Shown here: one piece after another, positions 32,932 through 48,706 of the stretch
How positions within the stretch are numbered: position 1 is the first letter of the stretch
Layout: every line of letters begins with the position of its first letter
NCBI GenBank assembly: GCA_030407005.1
Contig: JAUDYN010000001.1
Span: 2,728,001 to 2,792,000, forward strand
DNA: 64,000 nt
Origin: Desarmillaria ectypa
Lineage: Eukaryota > Basidiomycota > Agaricomycetes > Agaricales > Physalacriaceae
Direction: 5' to 3'
Translations under genes and position numbers: made by a program
Notes under the pieces: model-generated
The model's input: the letters and a program-made list of their open reading frames with translations, nothing else
Databases searched by the model: none
What the model was told of the DNA's origin: nothing

Positions 32932-35900
32932 ATGCAGCTCCCTCATCGCTGCATTTTCCTTGTCCTCCTCGCAAATGCCGTTCTAGCAGCATTTCCACTT
33001 GTCGATTTTGACCGTATGGGCAAAGTCGGTCTTGTGGGCACTTTTGCTGGTCTCGACTTTTTCCAAAACTCTTCTTCGACACTCGACACATCGACCACTA
33101 CCCTATTTTCCCGTTCTGATGGCGGCGAGCTATCTATTCTCGCTGCCACCAATACAGGCGGCCACATCATGGCCGGCTGCATGCTCGCCGACGTTTTCTA
33201 TTTCGGGGGTCTATTCTCATCCATTGGCTCAACGTCTGCAGTCAATGTCGCGTCGTATACCGCTTCGTCTGACCAATTCGCTGCTCTGGGTAGCAACGGG
33301 CCCAACGGCGAGATCGACGCGGTGTTCTGTGATGACAAGAACAAGAAGCTGTGGGTGGGAGGATCGTTTACATCCCCGGGCTCCTCTATCGCTGTTTGGG
33401 ATCCGAGTGCAAGCTCGTGGTCGGCACCTCCGTTCAAGGGCGTCACAGGTGCTAATGCCCGAGTCCTCTCAATTACCACCAACTCGTCCAAGTCCAGTCT
33501 TTTCTTTTCCGGCTCTTTCATTACATCTTTTCAAAGCAACAGAACTACAGTCAACAGTACAAATAATCCAAATGTTCCCTTCTCGGCGGGAGCCACCCCT
33601 TTTTCCTCATCCCTCGTTCCCATCCCGCTCCAGAATGCCGAGCTCGTCGCCTCTCCGTCATCCACAGACGCTGATTTCAGCAATATATCGAACATTTTGT
33701 GCCCCGCAGGTGAGGATGGTGCCGGCAACACTTGGTTTGCAGCAGACCAGAATATTGCTGTGATCACTGCTCGTGCTTTCTCGTACATTACTGCTGACGG
33801 CATTCGTCTGGGGAACACCTTCTTGAATAATCATGGTACGACAGGATTCAGGTATGAGCCTCTTATCTTGCCGCTTTGGCATCTGAAAAAAAATTCGTCC
33901 CAGCGTCATTACCATCCCAGATAACACCGTGCGAACGCTACGTTATCTAGATCCTACGACAAACGAGAACGTCACCTGCACTGATCCGTGCCCGCTGTCC
34001 ACCGATTCTTCTCTCCTCTATCAGGACTTTCTGTTCGAGGAAAACAGTTTGTCTATCACTGGTGTGGAAGTGAAGTTGTCAGAATGGACGGGTAATGCAC
34101 CCGGGCTCCATATTTTCCAACTGCTCTCATCGGGGGCCTTTGCTTCTGCCGTTGATTCCGAAAACAACCAATCATGCTACGCCCCAATTGCTTCTAATGC
34201 TACCCGCACAGGCGATTGGCAAGTGAAAATCGCCAACACAAATATTTCAGGAACCATCCAGTCCGTCTTAGTGTCGACGGTTGACGTAGGAACTTCGGCG
34301 GCGAATGGACCAAGCATGACATGGACTCCATATGTATCCGCTTCTGGTGAATACGAGATGAATATGCTGGTCCCGGGATGCACCAATTTCCAAGACTGCG
34401 GCATGCGCACTTCTGTTAAAGTCACTGTCTTCCCAGGTGAGGGCTTGGAACCTTGGGTGACGCAGGTTTCGCAACAGAACAGCGACGACGCGGTTGTCCC
34501 CATATACAATGGTCCGGTCATCCCATCATCCCGGAATTTCGTCACCACCGTGACTATGACACTATCTGATGACCCGGCTGGTAGCAGTCAAGGAGGGCAG
34601 TACGAGTTGGTTGCCGATCGCATTGATTTGGTTCTTACCTCTGCAAACATAACCACCAACTCCAGCAGTGCCAGTTCAAGTGCCAGTTCAACGACGTCGG
34701 GAACCAGGAACAGCTTCGGTTTCTTCGAGTGGCCTCTAGATTCTGACTCCACTAACGACGCAACCACCACCCTTCCTAACTCAACAGAAACTTCTCTAGA
34801 GGGTGTTGGCTTCGATATTTATTCTGCTGTCGGAAGTACCAGCAGTTTAACTTCCTCCAATTCCACAATCGTGACCGTAGCTCATCATACCTCCGGCTTG
34901 TTTGTTGGCGGTAATTTCACGCTGTCGTCTGGTAGCGCATCAGGTGCTAGAAACATCGCGGTGTATAGAAATTCCGAGCTTCTGGGACTGAATGGCGGAG
35001 GTTTGAATGGACCCGTTACGGCCTTTGTGTTGGTTGGGAACACCCTGTATGTGGGGGGATCCTTCAATGGCACAACGGCTACTGCTACTATAGGGCTATC
35101 TAACATTGCTGCATATGATGTTCAGACAGATAAGTGGAGCCGTCTTGAAGGCGGTCTGAACGGCAAGGTTACTTCCCTGGGATATTCGAATGGCCAAGTC
35201 CTGGTTGCCGGCGAATTTACCGAGGCGATGTCCTCGCTCGACGGTTCTGGCACCAGCGTCGGCGGATTTGCCGTTTGGGACGTTGCGAAGTCGTCGTGGG
35301 CCAATAGCGGCGGCTTTATCGTTGGGGATCTATCGTTCGTCGGCAATGGTACAAGCTCGCAGCAGTTCATTTCAGGAAACGTGGCTGCTTTACGAAGGTA
35401 TGGCGCCAGTGGCATGGTGTTTCTGCAAAATAGCGACAGTGATACTCCGGGGGTGACACCGTTGAGCATAGCGCTGGATTCCAATGTGAACAATACATCC
35501 TCCTCTTCCCCTTCCTCTTCAACGACATTCAATCGTCGCCGGGAACATCACTCAAGGGCTTCTCCCTGGATGCCTCACACTGTGTTTTCGCGGTTCTGGT
35601 CCCGACAGTCGTCTTCATCCATCAATCTAACGTCGCTACCTACACCCATCTCAGCGCCTGCACCATCCGTTCTGGCAGGGGTCTTCTGGACGAATAGTAC
35701 TTCCTCTGTAGAAGTTTCCATTATTGGTGGAAACTTTTCTTTCACCAATGGAGGAACAGAAGCGTTTGCAGTTGCTATCTACGACTCCGATTCTGGATCT
35801 CTGAATGGATTGAAGGGCTCCCAGATCAATGGCACAGTGCGAACACTCCTCGTAGAGGGTGACGTGCTCTATATAGGCGGTCAATTCACGATTTCAGGGA

Positions 35901-37499
35901 TCAGTATCAATGGTTTTGCTATCTACAACCTAGCCAATCAGGAATGGGACACTTCCGGTCTCCAAGGTTTCCAGGCAAGCTCTGGTTCCACCGTTACAGT
36001 GTACTCCATCACCACATCGTCGTCCAAGGATAACACCATCATCGTAGCGGGTTCCTTTGCTCAGGCCGGATCCCTCCCTTGCCAAGGTATATGTTCTATG
36101 GACACCACTTCCAAACAATGGAATGCATTGGGGGAGGGCATTCAGGGCGAGGTGTCGTCTGTTTCATATGCTGGGGTCCGTGAAAATTGGTCAATATATA
36201 CGTGCGCCATACTTATTTGCTAACAGGATAATCAAGAGTTGCTGGTTGTGGCAGGCTCCATTGCGCTCTCCGACAATACAGAAGCCAACGTCGTGCAGTT
36301 CAGCTTCTCGAATTCATCATGGACATCTGTCGGATCCGGAGGTGATATCCCTGGGCCTGTCACCGCGCTTGAAGTGAATTCGGCGAATTCGAGTAGCATA
36401 TTCGCAGCCGGAAAGTGAGTTATATACCTTATTTCCATATCTATTCACTCTAACTGTGAATTAGAACTTCTGATGGTGCATCATTTTTGACCTTCTGGAA
36501 CGGCCAGAGCTGGAGTATTCTCTGTGCGGATTTTCTCGTTATACCTTACAAAACACAAAATCTCAACTTTTTCTCTAGCCTCATCGTTTGAGAGCAGCAC
36601 AGTTGTGACACAACTCACAATGGTCCCTCTGCAAGATACGCACTCCAGTTCAGGAGTAATTGAATCTGACCGCATGCTCATGATATCTGGTTCTTTGGAC
36701 GACCCCTCTTTTGGCAACGCATCTTCTGCTCTATACGATGGCCAATCATATATACCTTATATCGTATCGTCATCGAACACAGGATCCACGGGCGCTGTAG
36801 CAGCATTATTCCATTCTTTCGCATCGTTCAGTTTCACTCAACGTCGTAAGCGCCATGCTCATTTTTCATTTTATTTGCAGATTGCTAACTGTCTGCAGAT
36901 TTCTTGGCCACTGGCGTGGTCATCTTGATATCCATTGCAATCGCAGCCGGCGTTGTGTTTTTGTTGGCCCTGATTGGAATTCTGTGGACTCTTTTCTCTC
37001 GGCGCGATGAAAAGCTCAGTAAACTCGATGTTGTCGATGACGACGACGATTCAACACATCATCGACCTTCATCCTTACTTGAGCACATCAATGCAGCAAC
37101 GAGAGCCACTGTGCTAGGCGCTGCATATGACCACTATGATGACAAGGAGGAGGAGAAGATCCTGCGTGACGCATCATCACCTATTCCAGATGCGGATCCT
37201 TTTGGTCCAGATGGGAGTAATTATCTGCGGGCAGAGACTCCCTCTGACGCTGTGGGTGGACTCATGGGCGAAGATATGAGCCGACCTGCGCACGCACGAT
37301 ATTCCTTCGATGGAGCAGGTGAGGGGGAGCTGCCTCTCTCTGCAGGTGCTGAGGTGGAGGTGCTAGACGATAGAGACGTTGCGTGAGTAACGGCCGTTTC
37401 TATACTTGCGGGACACTAATGTTTATGAACAGTTGGTGGTATGTGCGTGATGTACGAACTGGTCAGGAAGGGGTAGTACCAGCTGCGTATTTGTATTAG
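32932..37499 (+). CDS. RAX2: Rax2 cell-polarity protein with C-terminal SH3 domain
   Basis: Type I membrane protein that marks growth sites and hyphal tips. A signal peptide (MQLPHRCIFLVLLANAVLAA) is followed by about 1,150 residues of Kelch-like beta repeats of the form WVGGSFTS, FVGGNFTLSSGSASGARNIA, LYVGGSF and LYIGGQF, rich in N-x-S/T sites. A transmembrane segment (GVVILISIAIAAGVVFLLAL) starts near 36907. The cytoplasmic tail has an acidic stretch and then ARYSFDGAGEGELPLSAGAE, VEVLDDRDVAWWYVRDV and GQEGVVPAAYLY, a complete SH3 fold pattern split by a 50-nt intron just before WWY. Other introns include 33852-33903 and those near 36180-36235, 36415-36465, 36522-36580 and 36846-36900. Yeast Rax2 lacks an SH3 tail. 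Confidence 0.85.
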
Positions 37500-38513
37500 A
37501 TCGCTCCTTGACTTCATTCCAATCGTTTGTTCGTCGTTTGCATTGTTATATATAATATATACCCCATCACGATTTCTTTCTCATATTGACGGTTTACTCG
37601 CTACCCATTATTATTATAGTACCTAGTCATCGCTTTGGTTTGGAGTGTAATTGAGTCAACGATATTATTATGTTCATGTTTGAGCCAGTGTGCACGGTAT
37701 GGGATGTGTAGTTTGAGACTCGAGCTTTAGAGCAGTAAGTCTTAGTCTAGATGCAGGTACTGGTTGACTGCACTTTTTGGTATAGCACACAAGTTTTTTT
37801 TACTAGTTGGAAGTTAATAAAGTCGACCCCGCAATTGATAATTCATAGCGGTCGTGAACGCGAGTGATCTTGAGCTTAGTTTAGACTGTAGATTGCAGAA
37901 TCTATAGCGAACGGTGCATGGGAGAACCTAACGGCCAGAATGGGTGAGGGGAGAATTCCTTACATTCGTACGGAATCCCAGTGGTGAGGCAAAACGGAAT
38001 TGAAACGACAACCTGTGTTACTTCCTTTTCGTTTCGACAGCTAGATTCTCTTTTGCACTGATTGCTATATCTGTGTATTTATTGTTTATGAGTAGTATTT
38101 GAGTTGTGGGCATGGGTGGGTGGGTAGGTAAAAAAAAAAACGGAGGATAGCACCGACATTGAGCACGTTAACGATTCGTCGTTGCTGGCAGTACAGGTAC
38201 AAGGCAGACAAGATTATGTGCTACTTCGATCGCGTCAATCAAAGCATGTTAGAATTCGAACAAGCACCGTCGGGACTGACAATGATTCCTTGTTCGTCGG
38301 TTCCTAAAATCTCAGTATACGCTCCTTGGTACTAGGAGGAACGACGGTAGACTTGGCCGCGGTGCTGTATCCCATTACCGACCAGTAAAAAATTGTGCCT
38401 CGTCCTGTAGAGGATCGCCTGGAAATATCGATACATGATAGATGTATGAACATATTATCAACGATGTCTATTGAGATGTAAAACGATATCGACAACAACG
38501 CCAGAATCACCGA
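37500..38513. other. Convergent intergenic space, no gene seen
   Basis: About 1 kb between the RAX2 and REI1 stops. Contains a G-rich phrase (GGGTGGGTGGGTAGGT) followed by ten A at about 38113-38140, otherwise featureless to my reading. Confidence 0.4.
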
Positions 38514-40024
38514 TCACTAAAAATGGGTAGTTAGTGAAGAACATCTAGCAGAGAACAAGTATACTCACTTGGAGCACTGCACACAGAGGAGATCAGTAAC
38601 GGATAGATTGTAGAAATGGGATAGAACTTACATGGGTCTCTATAGTGTTTCTGGTGGTTGCCGATGAACCCGACTTTCGTCTTGAAATCCTCGCGCCGCT
38701 TTTGGTCTCTAAACTCTCGAACATGTCTCCCAGCTTCACGTGCCTCGCCACGATTTTTCGCTTTGACCACATCCGTACCGCTTCCATACGCTCCGAACCC
38801 GCCCTTTCGCGGAACCAGCACTGAATGCTTGTCCGCAAGCAATTGTCGCACGAGAGCCTTGCCGGAATTCGGATCCTCGTCTTTGCGCCTTGAAAGAGTC
38901 GCAAAGGACTGGGCATAGTACCGACGCATACTACGATGTCCTATGCGTGCACCTGAGGGTAGGACGAGCTCGTAGTGAGAATCTCCATAGGCGAGCTGAT
39001 TGTCGGGCAGGTCATCTGCGCTCCCAATTTCTGACTCTATGTCCTCGATGACTTGATCTGCCTCTTCAGTGTCATCACCCTCAACATCTTCCCATTCGCC
39101 ATCGTCGTCCTTGCCCGTTGCATCAGCGTAGGAGCTAGTGAAGTCATAGTAATCGGAGAGCTCAAGCCGATCCGCTTCGGCGTCGTACGCGATTTTGCAA
39201 TGTGCCTTATCCTGCATGTGCTTTCGGACCGCCTCAAGAGCACGGAACTCTCGACCTTTGCCATTGCAGTAGATGCAAACGTTTCCAATGGCTATTTTTT
39301 CCCCGAGATAGTCGATTAGACCTGGCAAGTCAACCAGATAGTCTGCATCTGGGATAAAGAACGAATGTGCAGAGGACATGTGAGTGAGATTGTTCTCCAA
39401 TGAGTCTGCTTCCTCTGGGCAGAATAGGCACTGTGTTCGCGATATCCGTGAACGAGCGGCGGCAATTTTTTCGTCGATGGTTTGGTTAATTTCATCATCC
39501 AAGGCAGTATCATCAACAGTGAGTGATTTCGGAGATGATGGTACTGGTACAGGCTTCGGGATGTCTTGCTTTGTAGGAGCGTCTTCGCTTGGTGATCCTC
39601 TGGTAATATTTCGTAGCTCATTGTCCTTGTGTCGCTTGGAATTCAAGTGGGATCTATAAGCATTCTCGGTGGAATACGTTTTACTATAAAAATAAGTATT
39701 AAAAAAAAGAAATACTTGGACTGAGAAGAAAAATTTACTTGCAAACATCGCAACTAGACCCGTTCGGAGACGACATCACGGCAGTCTCAGCCCTTCGTTC
39801 CAGAACCTTTTCATTGAAGATTGCAACACTGACAGGAGGCAAAGAGGCGACACGGCGCTTCATATTGTATCTATGGTGGTCCGACCTGTAATGCATTCCT
39901 AGTGTTCACATTGAGAGACAATCATCCAGACGACGAGAGAAAGTCACCGACTTTGTTCCTCGGCGGAAAGGAATGCAATGGAACATGATATGCAGGTAAA
40001 GAGGGATTGTTGAGAGGAATCCAT
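38514..40024 (-). CDS. REI1: Cytoplasmic 60S biogenesis factor Rei1 (ZNF622)
   Basis: Zinc-finger protein that releases Arx1 from pre-60S particles and probes the exit tunnel. Exon 1 (40024-39952) encodes MDSSQQSLFTCISCSIAFLS with the first C2H2 finger, completed across an intron (39899-39951, donor GTCGGT) by HYRSDHHRYNMKRRVASLPP. The next exon adds CDVCNKTYSTENAYRSHLNS, then CLFC...H and CIYCNGKGREF...H fingers, an acidic stretch, and LPSGARIGHRSMRRYYAQSF, a Rei1 signature. The tail NHQKHYRDPLLQ matches the Rei1 C-terminus. The last intron has donor GTGAGT, branch CACTAAC and acceptor TTTTTAG. It falls exactly before TGA, so the final exon supplies only the stop codon. Confidence 0.88.
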
Positions 40025-40131
40025 TGCCAGCAAGGGAGCTATTCGACGTCGTTGGTATACGGCAGAGATTTATTTAACGGCGATTTATCAGGGCAGGTTA
40101 TTATTATATATAAAAATATTTTAATTACTCA

Positions 40132-41517
40132 TCACAGGCGCTGAATCAGGATGGTTGTGTCATCCATCCACCGATCTGTGCGTTCCACAGTAATCATCTG
40201 AGATACCTTATCCTTGTCTGTGCCCCCAAGGCCGTGTCGCAGAAGATGCAAGGCTGAATTGGTGCCCTCGGTCCAGACGATAGGTCCAATTATCTCTAGC
40301 CACCGTCGACCGAGTGCCAAAATGTCGAGGGTACCGCCCTCTCGGCTCTGACCTTCAAAAAGATCCATCAACCCATCTGTGCACATCACGAGACATGCTC
40401 TCGCTTTGCTCTTCAAGTCAAGTGTAATATGTCTAACGTCGGCGATGTTAGATACGTATGGTGGCGTGAAACTCCTTTGTATGAATTGCTCGACGGACTG
40501 TTGAGTACGGAAGCCAGGAACTGCGTTCAAGAACACGCGTTCAGTATACACTCTGTGCAGTTTGAACTCATGGTCACCCAGGGCTAAAAGGGCTGAAATC
40601 AGAAATCTTATGTCGACAAAGTATTTCGTGAACTTACCTCGTGTGACAGCAATGGCTCCGAGAACCCTATGCCTCAGTACGCATTCGGGTTCATCTGGGT
40701 GTTCTTGCTTGATTCTCTCTACTTCGCTGCTTTCGGTACCATTGTGGTTAGAGCTTAAGAGAATAGATTCCCAGGCCCCAGACTCGTCTTGTCTTCCGTA
40801 AACTTTTCACGGTGAAATAAAAGTCGCCACAGAAAACGAAAACATACCTGCTTGGCAGTCCCCCAAGCTTGCCACCCAAAGGTGTGTCTTGGTGGGATCT
40901 ACAAGGGAGACCAGGACAGTCGTTCCCCTCATGCAATGCAGCACCTTGGCAATATTCTGGCCGCCTCGATCCGAGTCATTGATAATGTCCTTAATGGCAA
41001 CATCAGAAAGTCCGTCCAATGCTTGAGGGTCCGGAAAGATCTCGAGGAGGTCATGGGCAATTCCATTATCTAGGGACGAGATAGCATTGACCATCACGTC
41101 TGAAATAGATGTCGGACTGTAATCTGTGTGATTATCTAGGAACCTTTGGATGTGCTCCTTCACGATAGAGGGCAGCAGTTCGACGGCATAGTCGGCAGTT
41201 TCTTCTCCAGCATGCCCTGGGGGTTTGTTAGTCTACTGCGTACGGCAAAAGAGAGATTGATAGTCACCGTCGAAGATGGCATGGAAACGCCAGATACCAG
41301 TAGAAAGATGCCAATCCTGTACCACATATCGATCCTGACTGTAGCACTCTGGGTTGGGGGACGGCTGGAAGGAGACTGAGTCCGTCGAGCCATGCAAAGT
41401 TGCAGAAGCCAAACGGGCGAGTTCGTTGGAGAGATTTGGCTCAGAAAGTAAGGTATATGTCCAGCGAGCACCGTCTTCAGGATAACCAAGATCAGTTGTG
41501 CGAGGATCAGTACTCAT
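40132..41517 (-). CDS. PP2C-family protein phosphatase (PDP-like)
   Basis: Metal-dependent Ser/Thr phosphatase. Motifs in order: HLSTGIWRFHAIFDGHAGEE (the DGHAG metal site, split by the first intron with donor GTGACT), WVASLGDCQA, VLRHRVLGAIAVTRALGDHE (RALGD, split by an intron), PPYVSNIADV, MCTDGLMDL (metal Asp) and DDTTILIQRL at the end. The arrangement and the spacing are like the pyruvate dehydrogenase phosphatase group. I see no clear mitochondrial presequence at the assumed start (MSTDPRTTDLGYPEDGARW), so the compartment is open. Head to head with the CLASP-like gene (280 bp). Confidence 0.82.
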
Positions 41518-41723
41518 TGCTGTCGATAGTTATCTGCAAGTGCAATGTAATACTTATAGTTGGTGCCCAGGGCTGAGGGCACCTGAAGGGAATTTGGTGA
41601 TTTTAATGCTGGACAGAGGGTAGGGTATTGTAGGAGATAGAGCCTGGGACACCCTACAGCCGCAGATAATAACGGAACAAACTTAAATGGGGATTTGTAG
41701 TGGCAGTGTGGTACAGTCGCGGG

Positions 41724-41729
41724 CACGTG
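41724..41729. promoter_or_regulatory. E-box CACGTG between PP2C and CLASP-like genes
   Basis: Perfect CACGTG in the context GGGCACGTGATG, inside the 280-bp divergent promoter and 69 bp before the CLASP-like start codon. Confidence 0.4.
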
Positions 41730-41797
41730 ATGTTTGGTGTCACGCCTGCCCAGTCGCCGTCATCATCCCACACCTTGTACTCGAACCAATACCAGCA

Positions 41798-44133
41798 ATG
41801 GCCCGACAGGTGGGCTTCTCCTTTTCTACCGGAGAATATATCTGACCTCTTGCCAGGTTCTATCCGCCAATGACGTCAAGCTTCGCATCGAGTCTATCGT
41901 TCCCCGTCTCACCCTTATTGAAACGGAGGAATCGTGGGATACCATTGCCACCTCGATAACAACTCTTACTCAAGTATGCAAGGATGGTGGCTGTGAATAT
42001 CCAGAGGTAATAGTGCCCTCTCTACGGTCCCTGTCGACTCCAATTACTTGCGCTATCAAATCTGAACGAACACGGTTGTCGGGCGTAGCTATCGACTGCA
42101 TCACAGAATTGGCTACTGGTCTTGGCACATCACTTGAACCCCTTCTTCCTGTATTTTTTCCTACCCTCCTTTCACTATGTGCACGTACAAACAAAGTCTT
42201 CGTGACCCGTGCTCGAGCCTGCATACTCGTCATCATCGAGTCGACGCAACTCCCTTCAATTCTGCCCTACTTCGTTCACTCAATCAAGGACAAGTCGACG
42301 TCACTGAGACTGGTTGCTGCAGAAGGTGTCTTGACGTGCATGAATTGCCTTAACCCACCAGACCTGGAGAAGGAGGTTCGGGCAAGAGAAGTCGAGAATC
42401 TGATTAAAGCGACGACAAGAGACGCCAATGCGGATGTTAGGAAAACTGGGAGAAAGGTTTTTGACGCTTTTAAAGTTTTATTGCCTAATAGAGTGGACAA
42501 GTATGTTGAGTTATCCACTGTTGGTTACTGTGTTATTGACAACGTTCGGCCTAGTTTCGTTGCCCCCCTTACACCAACGATCAAGAAGTATTTGGATATT
42601 GCCCCCAAAAAGGCTCTACCGTCCCCCCCGTCACTGCAGACCTCGACCTCCAACAGCACAAAGAGTCACCTATCTCATTCCACATCTGCCCTTCCATCTT
42701 CATCTGCCGCTGTCACCTTGCCATCTAAACCGACTACGTCACGCCCCGCTCCTATGTTGACTCATTCAGCATCATCAAGTAGGGCCTGTTCACGTTCTCG
42801 CACTGCTCCAAAGGACACGAAACCAGCCGCCGTGTCAGGCCCTAAGAAAGGAAGCATGCCGCCTCCAGATACCATTCCCACAAGACCCACGCAGCCTTTA
42901 CGGCATACGGGCCCGCCTTTGAAATCTACATCAGCCTCGTCAGCTAGCAGCGATAAGAGGCCTACGCCACCGTTACGACCTGGTATGCCAGCCTTCCGTT
43001 CTGCAACAAATCTCAAAATCGCGCCTGTGCCTGCGCATTCAGATAGTGCTGTTCCTCGCGGGCCTCGACGGGAAGTTGTACCTTCGCAACCCGCGCCAGT
43101 GTCAAGCGGTCGGGCACAGCGAGCACCATTACCGCCCCCAAGCAAAGTGCGCAACGATATGTCTGACAATGGCAGGTCAACAAGAAGTATTCGATCTGCG
43201 TCGAATGATAGACCCAAGATTGTCATTGGTCAGAAACCAGAGTTGCCTCAATTGACTACAAAACCGTCATACGCCGACAACAAAGCAAAGGCAAAACCCT
43301 TGGTGAAACCTGTGACCAAAGCAGAAGCATCATCTTCCAGTAAACGACCGCCTGTGGCTCAGAAGAAGCCAGAGAAAGCAGTAGCTAAGCCGATGTGGGG
43401 TAGCCGACCTGCCAAACTACCGGTTCCAAAACATCCCCCTCGCAGCAGAAGCGTTCCCCCGCGTTCTCGGACAACGACAGCATCATCCACAAAAGCCGAA
43501 GCGTCCTCGTCGAAGGACACTACGAAGGAAACGTCTGGCGAGTCCGCGAAGGGCGTCGAGGGCAAGATACAGGCCGATGCAGAGGGTGTTGTCGTCACTG
43601 CCGACGACACCGCAGAACGTGTACAAGAAGGTGGGGACCATGACTCAGAGCCACAGCCAACACCCCCCATTTCATCTAATCACGACGATGAAGCACCCGA
43701 AGAGGAAGATGGGGCTCCTGACAGTTCAAACGAAACTATGAGAGTCAAGGAAGCAACGGACACTCCCAACAATACCCCACTGCAAGTCATCATTGCAAAA
43801 CCGTCTCCACTTCCAGCGGATGCTCCTGCAACACCGCCGTCAAGTCAAGGAGAAAATGTGGCAAAGCCACAGAAAACTCCCATCTCGGCTTTGTTGTCTT
43901 CCATTGAGCAAGGATTCCTGTTTACACCAGCATCGCCTCTGTCTCCACCAATATCGTATCTATCCTATCCTCGGGAAATGAATGATGCAACTAACCTAGC
44001 CGCGCCGTTCCCTCTGCAGCCCAAAACGCTGTTTGGTATCTCAGGGGATTCTGCATCGGAGAAATTCGTGCATGCTTGGCCGATAGATAGGCAACAATTA
44101 ATGGCTACCGAGGGCGAGAACGGGCGCAGATAG
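41798..44133 (+). CDS. CLASP-N/TOG domain microtubule-binding protein
   Basis: Armadillo-type TOG protein expected to bind tubulin or microtubules. Exon 1 is only 12 nt (ATG plus Ala-Arg-Gln, 41798-41809); the 47-nt intron ends at 41856. A second intron (42501-42554, 54 nt) is a multiple of three and stop-free, so it is easily missed; splicing it gives LLPNRVDNFVAPLTPTIKKY. The N-terminal ~240 residues are one TOG domain (ESWDTIATSITTLTQVC; CITELATGLGTSLEPLLPVF; RDANADVRKTGRKVFDAFKV). The rest, about 500 residues, is basic, Ser/Pro-rich and disordered, becoming acidic near 43,700. Classical CLASPs have two or more TOG domains and exceed 1,000 residues, so this is a short single-TOG form. Confidence 0.75.
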
Positions 44134-44334
44134 CAAATGTTGTCCGGTAGCCGTCTTGTTGTCGTATACACTCACGTTCTTAATTTAAGTAGATAGCTTC
44201 ATATACGTATTCAATATTGAATAGCTGTGACTTTTGTTGAGCTGTGATAGACAAATCGTAACGATGTCAACCCAAGCAATGCGGAACTGAAAATGTGAGA
44301 TATACGGAAATGCTGAGTGTTGATAAACATACCT

Positions 44335-44673
44335 TCAATGCGAAAGATATTTCCTGTGCTTCGCCCTCCGCCTGGCTAATATTTTCCTTCCTCCTCGCGA
44401 CTTCAGCCGTGCTAAAAATCCGTGTCTACGCTTCCTCTTTCTTTGCGATGGCTGATATTCAGTGCCCATCTGGGCGAAACGAAGCTGCTGCAAGGATCCT
44501 AGGATAGGTGAAGGGTGGGCGAAGGACTGCGCAAGGAAGGGACTGGTTCTGACGACGGATATTATGGGAGCATTTTGGTGCTGAAAACTGCGAGGCCGTG
44601 TGAGGGATAGCACGGCAGAGAGAGACGGAGGACGCGTCAGCAGTTGCAGTAGGCCGGGAGGTACTCGAGGCAT
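44335..44673 (-). CDS. Mitochondrial ribosomal protein bL34m
   Basis: Large-subunit mitoribosome protein of 112 residues. The C-terminal 43 residues are the L34 signature: [20 protein letters not shown], then [21 protein letters not shown]. The N-terminal ~65 residues are a Ser/Leu/Arg-rich presequence region beginning [19 protein letters not shown] 44673 is preferred over upstream in-frame codons because those read into a hydrophobic stretch without an ATG. It is head to head with alanyl-tRNA synthetase, with only 73 bp to that gene's first ATG. Confidence 0.88.
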   Translation of the reverse strand: MPRVPPGLLQLLTRPPSLSAVLSLTRPRSFQHQNAPIISVVRTSPFLAQSFAHPSPILGSLQQLRFAQMGTEYQPSQRKRKRRHGFLARLKSRGGRKILARRRAKHRKYLSH

Positions 44674-44726
44674 TGAACCAACAATTAATTTCGGCAATGG
44701 GTAGAAAAATAAAAGATAATACTTCA

Positions 44727-44732
44727 CACGTG
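44727..44732. promoter_or_regulatory. E-box CACGTG in the bL34m / AlaRS divergent promoter
   Basis: Perfect CACGTG in the context CACACGTGACTT, 54 bp from the bL34m ATG and 15 bp from the first AlaRS ATG. It lies between the two starts and could serve both genes, or lie in the leader of the long AlaRS mRNA. Confidence 0.4.
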
Positions 44733-44746
44733 ACTTGGTCGAGTCA

Positions 44747-48374
<3,628 letters not shown>

Positions 48375-48545
48375 TAATGGTGTACTTTTTAGAACTTTAG
48401 AAATTTAATTACGGGCCCGGCCGCCAATTACAGGGGCACGTCACGCATCACACGCTACGATCACCGTGGACCAAACAGAGCACGCAAAAGACCTCTCTTG
48501 CAGGAAAATACGGACGACGTCCACGCAAGCCTATTCTACGCTTAG

Positions 48546-48689
48546 GTGAGTCTATTTTTACACGCCAAAGGGATGCTGAATCCACTGTATGGATGCGCAC
48601 GCGTTTGAACGGAGGAAAATGATGGATTTGAAGCTGGATGCAGGGTGTGGGTACAGGATGTACTTGATGCTGACATTTGCGTTATGCAG
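48546..48689 (+). other. Long 5'-UTR intron of RPS18
   Basis: Donor GTGAGT after TTAG and acceptor ATGCAG; 144 nt, about three times the local intron size, placed 17 nt before the RPS18 start codon. It contains ATGATGG at 48619-48625 and CTGA at 48670-48673, which resemble C and D boxes of a snoRNA, but a terminal stem is weak. Confidence 0.55.
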
Positions 48690-48706
48690 GCAAACGACTA
48701 CCGACC

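Noticed and set aside
32999..33763. 254-codon plus-strand frame overlapping RAX2 in another frame
   Set aside because: Shadow of the RAX2 ectodomain exon; RAX2 frame has the signal peptide and repeats.
36904..37386. Separate small gene for the transmembrane plus SH3 part of RAX2
   Set aside because: The preceding exon ends in the RAX2 juxtamembrane region and joins in phase (FLATGVVILIS); no independent promoter or start needed.
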